Assembly (NCBI GenBank): GCA_004764695.1
Contig: SMSO01000031.1
Span: 8,866,761-8,930,760 of the forward strand
DNA from: Schizochytrium sp. TIO01
Lineage: Eukaryota; Sar; Bigyra; Thraustochytrida; Thraustochytriidae
Direction: 5' to 3'
Length of the DNA: 64,000 nt
Position 1 is the stretch's first letter. Each line of letters begins with the position of its first letter. The notes under the pieces were generated by a model that was not told the DNA's origin, searched no databases, and saw only the letters and a program-made list of their open reading frames with translations. Position numbers and translations under genes: made by a program. Positions 39,304 through 49,831 of the stretch are shown here, piece after piece.

Positions 39304-41516
39304 CGTGGGCGTACCTGGTCAGCAATCTTACTGTACCACTAAAAAATATGCTTGTAGTGGGCCTTTTTCGCGGGCCGCAATCTACAAGATGAATCAGCTG
39401 GAGGACTAGTGTTGAGTAAACCTCAACCTCAACGTTGCTTATGCCCTGATCAAATAGAACTCTTGCAGTAGATGTCAGCCTCGGTAGCTACGTAGGCCCT
39501 GCGAGATTGGAGTTTGCGCTCCCAATGCTCGAGCTTTGCTTCCTCTCTTAGTTTTGCCTTTGAGACACCCATGCAGCGCGTGCCACTGCTCACCTTAATG
39601 CTACTTCTAATGTGATAGTAGTATTTATGGAGGTGTGCATTATTTAAGGTGTCGTATGAAGATGCCACAGAACTACACGTTTTGTCCATTTCGAGTCTTA
39701 ATGCCTATTATGTAGAATTTAGGTACCCACTTTAAAGTCAAAGGCAATGCCTTCAAGGGGGCGCAGCTTCGTGTAAGGGATGTAGCGCTGTTCAACCATC
39801 TCAGAATGTTGTTTCGTGCACTCTCCAATAGTTGCAGCTCTTTGGATTTACTTGTGCACCAAAGTGGTAGAATTAATTGGGTACCTCAACTGTGTGCCAT
39901 TGCCATTCAAGTTGCACATAGATGGATCCCTACCTTGAAGTGTGAAATGGCAGTGAGCCAGCTTCGGCCATTACAGAAGAGAGGCACTGGTTGATTTTCA
40001 TGACTAGAGGTTCACAAACTTCGCAATTAGGATGCAATATCACGATAATTCTTGTTGAGTGTTGAGGCTCGGAATTATTTCTTTGCAATCGAGCTAGCCC
40101 AATCTTTGAGGTGTCCCTGGAATGTGTTGCGCAACGCAAGAGCGTGCAAACCATCTTTCTTACTGAATATTCTGGCCATTTTGCTAGTAAAGAATCTTTA
40201 AGTAACAAGTTATCAAGTACTCTAGAAAAGGCAACGATTATTGTATTCTTGTTCTGTTTGAGTTTTTTATTCAAGTTAAAAGATTCTATCTGGAAGTGGA
40301 GGAAAGGAAATATTTCGTTTTGTAAATTTTTTCAACTGTTTAAAAAAATTGTTTTAAAAATAACTTTAGATCTCATGTTTTGGCCAAGCTTCAGGAATCG
40401 ACTTCAACTTCTATATGAAAAAACAAAAGAAAGCAATGACGCATTGCTTCACTTAAATCGTCTATATTTTTCATTCAAGTGTGTCGAAAGTTGGTGTCAT
40501 ACTTCTATCTTTTGCAAATTGGTAGGTAAATAATGTCCTCAACAACTAGATCTAGTACAATTAGACCTACACCTGGCAACCAAAACAAGCGATTAAAACT
40601 GCCGCAAAATTGATCAGAGTAATTACAGCGGCGGGCATGGATTCGTTATGATAATGCGTTCTGCATCGTAGCAATTGCGTAGTAACATTTCAAAAAGATG
40701 AAAATAACAATCACGATGCATATAATCTCGAGAACTACGTATTCCATGTAAAACGCCTTGTTTATGTTTAAAGAACCAAATGTTTTATGTTGAAGTAGTA
40801 TAATTAGTAGATTAGTCATTTCCAAACCAGCAGATCGATTCTCTTCAAATCACAGCTCAAGTTGGAACCGCAACCTCATATGTGTAGTCTAGCTAGTAGT
40901 TCAGAATACTTTCCTACTCTCACTACTAAGAGGCAGCTCCTTAAACTCCTTTCACTCAACTAATTTTAATAACCCACTGTGCTCTTAAGGCAGCAGCCCA
41001 GAAACCGTGGTTTGTTCCAATTAGCCTCGCGATGCCCTAGGTGGGCTACCCTTTTGGGAAACAGAGATACGCTTTTCTCAAGTCGTACACAAATTATAAC
41101 TTTTTATTTGTACCTCGAAAAAAGAAAGGAAATGACTATTTATTTCTGTATATATAGAGATCCTCTTATCATTGTCCCATAAATAACTCTGCATCCTGAA
41201 GAAAGTCTTCTGAAAATATATCTTGTTTCGACGGTCGAATTGCGCAGGTGATAGAACAACACCTTCAATTTAATTAGGTAAATCACCTTTTATTTTATTT
41301 TCATAATTTTATATGTAAAGAGACTTTTGAAATAAAAGAGGAGTGAAGAACCAAGTCAATACTCGGAAGGCTCTACCCAGTTGCATTGAGGACTTTGAGC
41401 ATTGAAAAGAGTAAATTTAATTATGCTTACAGCGATAGAGGAATGTAGATTTATTCTTTCTCTCTTTTTCCCGTCACAGTAGCCCTGCAAAACCAAAACA
41501 CCTTACCCAACTCAAG
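39304..41516. other. Intergenic, no supported gene
   Basis: About 2.2 kb between the divergent CaaX-protein and kinase genes, AT-rich. The longest frame (40,111-40,533 +, 140 codons) is rich in Phe, Leu and Lys as expected from AT-rich DNA, and has no recognisable motif. Confidence 0.5.
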
Positions 41517-42632
41517 ATGAGTTCTTCGTCCAGCAGTCCTCCTCCACTCACTCAAGAAGCTATCAGCAGAATGCCTGCGGATGAGCTCATAGCTCTCGTT
41601 GATGATGACGAACGTATGGTAGAGGTTATTCAAGATAGATTCTTGAAGAAAAAGCTGCGTTCTCGCATTATGCAGCTTGGTGATGAAGAAAGCCTTCTTC
41701 CAGATGAAGATGAAGATGCAAACGACGCCTTTACCGATAAGTTGCTCCATAAAATTTTAAATTTCAAAGACACAGCAACTCACTTCGCTCAACATCCAGC
41801 AACGATCCTAACTACACGGGCAGGATCAACACTTAAAAGGATCCGTGAAGACGCAGAGAATGAAGACGATCTGGACTACGAAGACTCAAACGATGGTGGA
41901 ACAAAACGAGTCGCCGAGAGCCAGGCTTCTGCCGAAGGTTCTGCACAAGGCGAGACGCCGAGGGGTCGAAAAAAACCGTCATCACAAGAGACGAAAGCGG
42001 CTGACACACAGAGAAATTCTACTGTTTTGACTAGCTTTCGATTGGGCCCTAATTTGAAGACCCCCAACATGCGAACCATTATGGGGGGTGAAGCTGTGGG
42101 TTATCCAGACATCATGATCAACGGCGTCTCTAGTTTCGTCAAGACGACTTACGCACTGCAAGATTCTGCATATACACTTGAGCATGAGGGTAAAATGTAC
42201 GCATCTCTGCACACGCTGCAGGGTGACGTATTGCCTCGGGTAACAGCTTGCGGTCGCGATGTTATACTAAACCTGGTAATTTTTGCGACAGAGCAGTGTG
42301 GTCAATCACTGCGCTATCTAACAAAGAAGGAAATACGACAGTATGGTGGACTCAAGGAACTGTACTGGAAGGCTGCTTTGGCTCTTGAAAAGATCCACTC
42401 AGCTGGCTTCATTCATGGAGATGTATCATGGCACAATATCGTTGTGGATGATGCCAGCAACGTAAGATTTATCGACCTGAAGCACAGTAAAAAGTCTCGC
42501 AGTGAGACCCTCCGCCAAGAAGACTTCGACCTGCTTGCGGACGCATTTGACATTGATCCTGCAAGCGATTTTCGGACTTTGTCAAGGACCAAAATTACAG
42601 AGGCGCATCTGGAGAGTAGCGAGATCGTCTAA
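41517..42632 (+). CDS. Divergent small protein kinase-like protein
   Basis: A 371-residue protein. Residues 1-185 are mostly disordered, with acidic and Ser-rich stretches and one helical segment (about 12-53). Residues 190-345 look like a compact, divergent kinase fold: candidate beta-3 Lys209 in SFVKTTY, candidate helix-C Glu in LEHEGKMY (222 or 224), catalytic loop HGDVSWHNIVV (300-310, Asp302 and Asn307) and FIDLKHS (318-324), in which Asp320 takes the place of the DFG aspartate. No glycine-rich loop of the usual form is visible, and only about 50 residues follow the metal-binding Asp, so most of a standard C-lobe is missing. The layout recalls FunK1-like and Bud32/RIO-type small kinases. 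Catalytic residues are intact, so activity is plausible; the substrate is unknown. The start is the first ATG. No introns. Confidence 0.8.
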   Translation: MSSSSSSPPPLTQEAISRMPADELIALVDDDERMVEVIQDRFLKKKLRSRIMQLGDEESLLPDEDEDANDAFTDKLLHKILNFKDTATHFAQHPATILTTRAGSTLKRIREDAENEDDLDYEDSNDGGTKRVAESQASAEGSAQGETPRGRKKPSSQETKAADTQRNSTVLTSFRLGPNLKTPNMRTIMGGEAVGYPDIMINGVSSFVKTTYALQDSAYTLEHEGKMYASLHTLQGDVLPRVTACGRDVILNLVIFATEQCGQSLRYLTKKEIRQYGGLKELYWKAALALEKIHSAGFIHGDVSWHNIVVDDASNVRFIDLKHSKKSRSETLRQEDFDLLADAFDIDPASDFRTLSRTKITEAHLESSEIV

Positions 42633-45600
42633 GCGGTCAGCAAACAATCTTGATAACAAGTCTTTACAAGGTAGTAGCTTATATCCTCCTTTAGTTTTGA
42701 AACTAAATTAACGCACTTCTAGTTTCTTATTTTGATCTTATTTACACACAATAGCTTCAGATTTGTTTATGCCAAAATAAAATGTGTAGTTCGCTTTTGT
42801 TCATCTCTTTACAAAAAGTAAAAGTTCTTAGTTCCTTTCCATCGGCAGTTGTATTTGAAATGTCACCTACACTGGCAGTAAACCGTCTTTCAAAAGTTTC
42901 CAGATGTATTATTTAGCAACAATTTAGAATTGAAGAAGTGCGAATCAATAAACAAAGGTGCTACTATTTATTGGGAACTTTCAGATGAAACAAATTATTG
43001 GCAGCTTTCTGTTGCCAGTGAAGTAAAACATTCTAGCAATTGGAGGGAGCCCAATCTGTGATTCAATCAACTCTGTGCAATGAATAATCATTTTGGTTCA
43101 TGCCTGGCAGCTGCTGTCTCTGTATTACATAAGCCGCACGCTAAGGCACTAGTCTTGAGAGCTAAATACTTCGTATTCGATCGACATACTAATGCAGGAT
43201 ATCTCAGAATTAATGCGATATCTTACTTGGACTCTACTATTTAGTTTACTTTCCATCGAATGCGGGTGAGCTCTAACTCGCCGGGCCTCAGTTCGCAGTA
43301 TATGGCACGGGAGAATTCTAAGTGCAATTATAGACGTCAGCACGAACTTCCAATTCTTAGAGACAGAAACACCCTAGATTTCATACTTTTGCCTAGGAAC
43401 TCTGAATGCAAAGCACAAATACACAGGTATCCTTACTTCAGTTTTTAGCCTCAAATTTGAGACCAATACTCGGAATCCGCTAAATATGCTCCATCTATGC
43501 ACTGAACTATAGTACAGAATATTATAGAGTTCAATAAATAGGTCTTTAGTTAGGCCTGTTTGTGCAATCCCCATCCATTATAGAACTCTCATATTTGATT
43601 CCCATTGCATCACTTAGATTCGAAAAGAAGGGGAAGCGCAAGGTATAAACCTCAAGGTTTTGGCGATTCTTTAAGTCACACGACAAACACATAAGCCTAC
43701 CCTATCTGACAGAAGCATAGTTGTGGAATACGCTCAACCATGAAAAAGATTTCCATCTAAGTGAGGAAGGAGGGGAAACTAAAAACTACAACTACAAGGT
43801 CCATCATCTTCTCAGCCCATCGATTTTCAATTCAGAATAGAAACTCAACATGACAAAACCCTAAAGATCATATTTTGGGTTTGCACATATAAATCCTAGA
43901 AAACCAGAGAGTTGTTACGAAGTAACTGCGTCTCAGCTCTTGATGTTTTGATAAGTCTATGCGACATTTGTAGAGGATTATGCTTATCGATGGCTATGAC
44001 AGAGTCAAACAGTCACCAACAAAATGGGAAACCATAAATTTAATAGAATGCTACAGTACATAGAAGGTGAAAAGGTACCGACGCGTGGTCAGTTTGGAGA
44101 ATTATAGCACGAGCCCAAAGGCGGGATTCACGCTACGTACAGAAGCACAAATTGCTTATCAAGTGGATATTTGATTAAGCATTGGAGCCAGATGATTTTC
44201 TTGAATGTGATTGAAATGCTTACTTTGAACTCGTGGATATGTGGCGGGCGCGTCATGAGAATTTCAAGGCTAGAAAACTCTGCTGGTCTGGTATGGGTTA
44301 TTTCCAGATGAGGTCTGATCATCATAATTGACTCAAAACTTATTCACCTTGCAATGACTTTAATCTAACATGGCGAACGCTTGATTCAAAGGCAAAATTT
44401 AGAAGAAGAAGAGCGAGCCCAAACACAATCCGCTTTCGAACATCTAGGTATGGTCGTTACGCCCACATATATGTCGCAAGAGGGTGAATGAATTCTAGGA
44501 ATACAGAAGGCAAGGTACTTTGAAGAAGCAACGTATGCCTGTATATGGCATTTAAAAGTTGAACAACCGAAATATGCGGCGTAGATACGGCATTTGTACA
44601 CGTTTACCTTTTGAAAGGTGTGCCCTTTGTATGGGGACTGTTCACACACCGACAAATTCTAGGTGTTGGGATCTATTTCATAATCAGAACCAAGTTGTCA
44701 AATGTGCCAGGCCCCTCTGTAATACGTGCTGAAGTATCGTTCGCTACCTGAACCTCTAACAACAATAGGGTTTCGTTTAGCTAAGGAGAAATGATTTCCG
44801 GTAATATTGGGACCACCATAGAGCCAATCGACACAAACTCGTACTAGTCAAGTTAGAGGCCAAACTTGCAAAATAGAGGAAGGCTATTGAGGTAGCACCA
44901 TTCGCTAAAACTACCCGCAGGTTCAAAAGCCACGGGAAATTATGAGATGGTCTCACACACTCATTTCTCTATTGCTGACATTAGCCGGGATTCGACTCAG
45001 AGTCGAGAATGTGCTCAAGTTAAAACTGTCCACCCTTTGCTGTTGTACAATGCTACACAGTTTTGTCTCTGGATAACCTTGTTTAGGCCTGTGCTCAAGG
45101 GCTTTTAAATCTTTCAATTGTGCAGAGTTCTTTGCACATGAAATCGAGTTCTCCGCGGTCTCTTCGGAAGCCTAGTTGCGGCAAATTCTTTCAGGACTGA
45201 AGCGTCCACTCGCATTTGCCTATGCGGTCACTACCAGCCCACTCACTATTTCTGTCTTCAGTACTTGTCTCGGTGGCTTTGGGAGGTGCCGATCGTAATG
45301 GTTACTTGCACACTCTTACATGAAAAATTATGAGGTTCATAAATGATTTTGATTAATTTTTTATAGTTTAGCAGATTCGGCTCCTGCTACATGAAAAAGA
45401 CGCTGCCCGCAGCGAGCTGGAAACATCGAAGCGAAGACTGCCGATTATGAACAATAGGTACACATCAAGTGTTGAAGATAAATTCGCTTGGTACAGCGAC
45501 TTTAACTTGCAGATACCTTAAAGGTACTAGACTTCTTGTTTATCGCGTTATAATTAGGCACACCACCATCATGAAATAAATGGAAATAACAAATAAATCA

Positions 45601-45691
45601 AGTAGCCAGGACGAATTTCCAATTCTGCTTATTCGCAAACCCTGAACACGCTCCGCTGGCACTTGGAGCTGCTGCACCGTTGTTTTCCACC
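42633..45691. other. Intergenic, AT-rich, no supported gene
   Basis: About 3 kb. Frames are all under 95 codons with no recognisable content. A T-loop-like string on the minus strand near 44,988-45,000 does not fold into a tRNA. I see no repeat of note. Confidence 0.5.
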
Positions 45692-46789
45692 ATGAGTTCG
45701 TCCACCTCCTCGCGTGGGTCACTAGCGTGTGCCTTCCTTGCAGGTGGCCTCTCTTTCGTTCTTGCAGGCTACTCTCTTCGTCGCCTTTGGATGCGTCCTG
45801 CGTCCAACACCGCCCAGCCATGGGTCATTGGCGTTCTTGGCGGTCTAGGCCCGAAGGCGACATCCCTGTTCTACGATGAGAATCTCATCCGCGCTCGCGT
45901 CTCGCTCTTCTCCGCCATGCTGTCTCAACAGCACGCCTCTCTCGAGGCCATGTTCCAAGCCGTGGTGGCCATTTCCACTGCCCCGTGGACCCATGCTGAG
46001 GTTGCGAAGGTCTGGGCATCTCGCGTAGGCCAGGACAAGGTACGCGATCAAGACCATGTTGCTGCGCTTATTTACACCAACCCTACAATCCCTGGTCGCC
46101 CCGAGTTCATGTCTGGCGAGAGCGACGTGGACCCCACGGATGCCATGGCAAGATCCGCTCAGGCACTTGTCAATGCAGGTGCTTCCGCGCTCTGCATCGT
46201 CTGCAGCACCGCGCACCAGTTCAAAAGCGGTATGCTCGATGCTGTGTCGCCCAAGGTTCCTTTCTTGGACATGCTTGACCTTACTTACGACTACATCGTG
46301 CGCTCAGTTGCGAAAGGTAGAACCAAGATTCGAGTGGGCCTTATGGGTACTGAGCCCTTGCTTAAGTTCAGGATCTACGAAGCGGCCTTTGCAGAGCGGG
46401 CAAAGATTAGGCATGGTTGTGAGATTGAGATTATCACACCAATCAACACAGTGAATGGGGAACAGGGCAGTTTCAATGAGGCAATCTTTGGTACGTACGG
46501 CATTAAAGCCGGATACGATGCGGACCTTACGTGCAAGCATACTTTTCGCAACTTTGAGCTACTCCTGTCGGAGGCGCTCAAGCTGCAGTTTCTGGGGGCA
46601 GATGCAATTATTCTTGGCTGCACAGAATTACCGTTGCTGCTGACAGAGGACAACATCGCTAAGTTTGCGGAGGATATCCAGGATTCAAATGAGTACAACA
46701 AATCCGACACGGCAAACCTCTTCCTCGTCAACCCTGCCCAGGTGCTCGGTGACGAGATCATTCGCCAGTCACTTGTGTGCAGGCCATGA
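45692..46789 (+). CDS. Asp/Glu racemase-family protein with N-terminal anchor
   Basis: Member of the cofactor-independent aspartate/glutamate racemase superfamily, whose two active-site cysteines interconvert L- and D-amino acids. It has 365 residues against about 230-250 for bacterial members. Residues about 10-28 are a hydrophobic helix followed by RRLWMR, which fits a signal anchor or organelle-targeting segment. The racemase domain starts at WVIGVLGGLGPKAT (44-57). The first catalytic Cys is Cys171 in CIVCSTAHQF, where bacterial enzymes usually have CNTAH, and the second is Cys310 in GCTELPLLL. Both are present, so activity is likely; D-aspartate is a reasonable but unproven product. The start is the ATG in CCACCATGAG (45692). 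The frame extends four codons further only to a TTG. The first 600 bases are GC-rich with CGC/CGT arginine codons and the rest uses more AGG/CGG and AT-ending codons. Confidence 0.88.
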   Translation: MSSSTSSRGSLACAFLAGGLSFVLAGYSLRRLWMRPASNTAQPWVIGVLGGLGPKATSLFYDENLIRARVSLFSAMLSQQHASLEAMFQAVVAISTAPWTHAEVAKVWASRVGQDKVRDQDHVAALIYTNPTIPGRPEFMSGESDVDPTDAMARSAQALVNAGASALCIVCSTAHQFKSGMLDAVSPKVPFLDMLDLTYDYIVRSVAKGRTKIRVGLMGTEPLLKFRIYEAAFAERAKIRHGCEIEIITPINTVNGEQGSFNEAIFGTYGIKAGYDADLTCKHTFRNFELLLSEALKLQFLGADAIILGCTELPLLLTEDNIAKFAEDIQDSNEYNKSDTANLFLVNPAQVLGDEIIRQSLVCRP

Positions 46790-47566
46790 AATTGCTAACA
46801 ATGGTATGTCAACAAAGCTTCTTGAATATCGCGGCTTGAAAGGAGTTCCTGCATTGCTCTTGTCTGTGTCTTGTAGCAGCCCTTGCTTTGTGAGTTAGCG
46901 TAGTGGAGGGGTGGGGGCAGGGCTTGTTAGTCATTAAGTATATTCAATACTTTGGCCTTTTTGGTGAAAGCATGCAAATCTTTCCGAGCTGATAGACTAG
47001 AAGTGCAAGCTCAGAGAGATTATCTATAAAAATACAAGCAAAAATCGAGCAAATTTTCAGGCTTGGTAAGTCTCAGAATTGAAGCCTATGCGACTCATCT
47101 TCTCCCCCGTTTTTTGTCTCTATAAATTTTGATTATAGATCTTGTTATGGAATTTTATCTCTTTCGTCCTTTTGAGTCAAATTAAACATGAGCAATGCAA
47201 CATCTAATTTTTCTGATGGATGCAAAATAATTATTTTTTCGACCGTCATCTTGGGAGCGGTATATGAACTTGGATATCTCGTGAGGCCTTAGAATACAAT
47301 CGATTTTTCGAGAAACAACACTTTTGAGAAAGTTGAAACGAACCACGAGGCTGGTAACGTTTTGCATTTGCATCCTGAAGAAAAATATAATTTTGGATCT
47401 CATGAAACATTGGAACAAAACTGGGCATATGATTTATTTGCATAAGTATTATGAACAGCACCCTCCACAAGCACATTCCTCAACTTGCACAGAAGTTGCT
47501 ACAATTTAATATTATATCAATTGGTTAAATCCCAATTTTGGGTGCTTGTTTTAAATTATCTTGATT
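46790..47566. other. Intergenic between convergent genes
   Basis: About 780 bases of 3' flanks of the racemase and BART-domain genes. The sequence is AT-rich and I see nothing else in it. Confidence 0.6.
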
Positions 47567-48136
47567 TTATTTGTGGGAAGACTTCGATTCTGAAGCCTTT
47601 GACTCGTCAATATCTAAGCCATTGTCCTCGTGAATAGTATTGTCTTTTGCGTCATGATCTACCGGTCCATCCAGAGGTATGCCGTTGTTGCGCGCAAAGG
47701 CTGCCCAATATTGCCTTAAGCATTTTGCGAAACTCTCAAAGTCCACAACTTGAAGTATAAACTGTACATATTCACTAGCAAATGTGTTCATCTCACTTGC
47801 CTCGCGAACTTTTGCCACCAGGGCCTCTGCAGAGGGAAGTTTCTCCTTCTTGACAAAGTCTTCGAGCATCACATCAATATGCTCCGTGTATGCTTCGTAA
47901 ACCTCATAAACTTCGTGTGAGTGCTCTGTAGTTGACAAATCTACAATATGACAGTGATCGCGGAAAAAGGTAGCCATACGCTTATTGAACTCTCGAGAGT
48001 CCACATGAGCGGAGAAGCGAACCATAAAGTCCATAAGATCTCCTTCGGTTTCGCCGTTCATGCCCTCGTCATTGTCATCTTCTTCGTCACTAGCTGTGTC
48101 GAACTTGGATTCGTCAAATCCTCTCCTGTGGCTCAT
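47567..48136 (-). CDS. BART-domain protein (ARL2BP/CFAP36-like)
   Basis: A 189-residue protein with a BART domain, the six-helix fold through which ARL2BP and CFAP36 bind ARL2/ARL3 small GTPases at mitochondria and the base of cilia. An acidic N-terminal segment (ASDEEDDNDEG) is followed by the domain at about 35-147. The typical core runs from FFRDHCHIVDLS (57-68) through YEAYTEHIDVMLEDFV (80-95) to YVQFILQVVDFESFAKC (123-139). A hydrophilic tail of about 40 residues, rich in Asp, Ser and Lys, ends the protein. Length and layout are closest to ARL2BP (163 residues in human); CFAP36 is longer, so I prefer ARL2BP-like without claiming orthology. The start is the first ATG. RAD23 lies divergently upstream. 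Confidence 0.8.
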   Translation of the reverse strand: MSHRRGFDESKFDTASDEEDDNDEGMNGETEGDLMDFMVRFSAHVDSREFNKRMATFFRDHCHIVDLSTTEHSHEVYEVYEAYTEHIDVMLEDFVKKEKLPSAEALVAKVREASEMNTFASEYVQFILQVVDFESFAKCLRQYWAAFARNNGIPLDGPVDHDAKDNTIHEDNGLDIDESKASESKSSHK

Positions 48137-49831
48137 TCTCCCTGACTGCTCGACTCCAGTCGCTGCAGTCTACTCACTCGCAAATTGCTATTATGGAAAT
48201 GCCTTAACTCCGACCCACTTAGACAATCCAACCATCACCGGGTTTATCACAGTCCCCATTTTCGCAATTTCATAGGTCTATATTGCATACCTAGACCGGT
48301 ATGCTACCCTTGACACAGGATCTCTAGCCTCCGCGCTGCTGATGCGTTCTATTGTCCATTTAAGTCATGCCAAATGTGAGTACCTACGTACCCACTACTT
48401 AGATAAAACTTAGATGAAGTCTTATTCTGAAAATACCTGGTGCGGCGTGTGTATAATCCTTATGATGAGCTATACTATATACCGCCGCTGCTACCTTTGA
48501 GGGAGGTACCATCGTGACTTTCCTTGGACACTTGAGTTTCTTATAGCGTATTGAAGGCATGTGAGACAGACTACACCAGCATAACAAGAATTGCCCTCGC
48601 TACATGTCTTACTTCCAGGATGCGTCTGCCCTAAAACGAATCAAAGCTATAGCCTTATTGGCACACTGCCAATAAACTCCCAAGCTGCGCTCTAGTTACG
48701 GCATATTTTCCCTCCCATGATCGCCCTGCGTAATTTATTCTTCACATCTGCAGCACGCTCCTGATTCACGGATGCCTCACCGGACAAATATGAAAAGGAT
48801 TTCTTCAAAAAACCCTCACTCTAAATTCAGAACATTCAACATACAAACCATTCAAGTATCTGAACGCAATCTGCCAATCGTTTGAATTCTCAGTGATTGC
48901 CATGTCCTTACGTTTGTTGAATTTTCCTCCTGTGTTCTTCATCTACTATGGTGGCGTCCATTCCGCAGAAACTTGGACGGCTCTTGATTTTTGAGGCATC
49001 TGAATTGGCCATTTTTATCCACCGCAAATCGTGTTATCCACCCCAATTTCCCAACAAAGTTTGTTCTCTTCGAAGTTCTCTTTTCCTTTCCAATCACTCT
49101 CCCGCAAGAGAACAGCGTTCTATCTAGAAAGAAAAGAGGTCGGAGAACAGGAAGAACACATTTAGAACAGAGAGAAAACGTTTTCTTCTTTCTTCTTCTT
49201 TCTTCTTCTTTCTTCTTTTTCGGGATCCTCTTTGTCCTTATTATATCCTGCTCTCCAGACCTGCAACTGCGAGACGCAACTTGCCGCTCGCCCCAACGAC
49301 TTGACAGCAGCTGACACTCGGGCAGTGCTTGGTCCTCCGCGTAAAGACCCCTTTCCCCAGCCTCGTACCGCTCGACAACCTCGGAACCGCCTTCGCGAGC
49401 GAGATTAAGCTCCGGAGATTCGCTTGGCTTCGGAGACCTTCTCTGCCTTTCTCTACGACTACTAGATACTGCTCAATCATACCTAGAGATTTATTCCTCG
49501 CGTCAACGCACGATTTGCTCTTCTAAGTATCTCCTGGGCGTTCCCGTGACCAGCAACGAACAAAAAGAAGCACTCTCCTCTTGCTAGCAAGCAAGAGCGC
49601 TTCCTTATTTTTCGTTCATTCATTGGCTAGTACAGAACGAATTTTCGACCTGTGATTTCACAGTCAGTGACATTCAGATTTGGCAGCTTTCGCAAACCCA
49701 AAACCGTATATTCGCACGGTAGTAGCATCTGTAGTAGCAGCAGCTAGTTTGCAAAAACTAGGTTCGCGTTATCATCAAGATCAAAAGCTTCTTGGTTGTA
49801 GAGTTATATCCAGAGTCACATTCTTGCTAAG
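48137..49831. other. Intergenic between divergent BART and RAD23 genes
   Basis: About 1.7 kb, presumably holding both promoters and a RAD23 leader. It contains a pyrimidine repeat at 49,181-49,220, listed separately. The small frames here have no recognisable content. Confidence 0.5.
49181..49220. repeat. (TTCTTCTTTC)n pyrimidine repeat
   Basis: About four units of a 10-base pyrimidine repeat, some 610 bases upstream of the RAD23 start codon. Confidence 0.85.

Noticed and set aside
44985-45010. T-loop-like GTCGAATCCC on the - strand, possible second tRNA
   Set aside because: T54 is G, and no T-stem, D-arm or acceptor stem can be formed from the flanks.
45680-45691. Four-codon upstream extension of the racemase
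   Set aside because: It begins at TTG; the ATG at 45692 in CCACCATG is the natural eukaryotic start.
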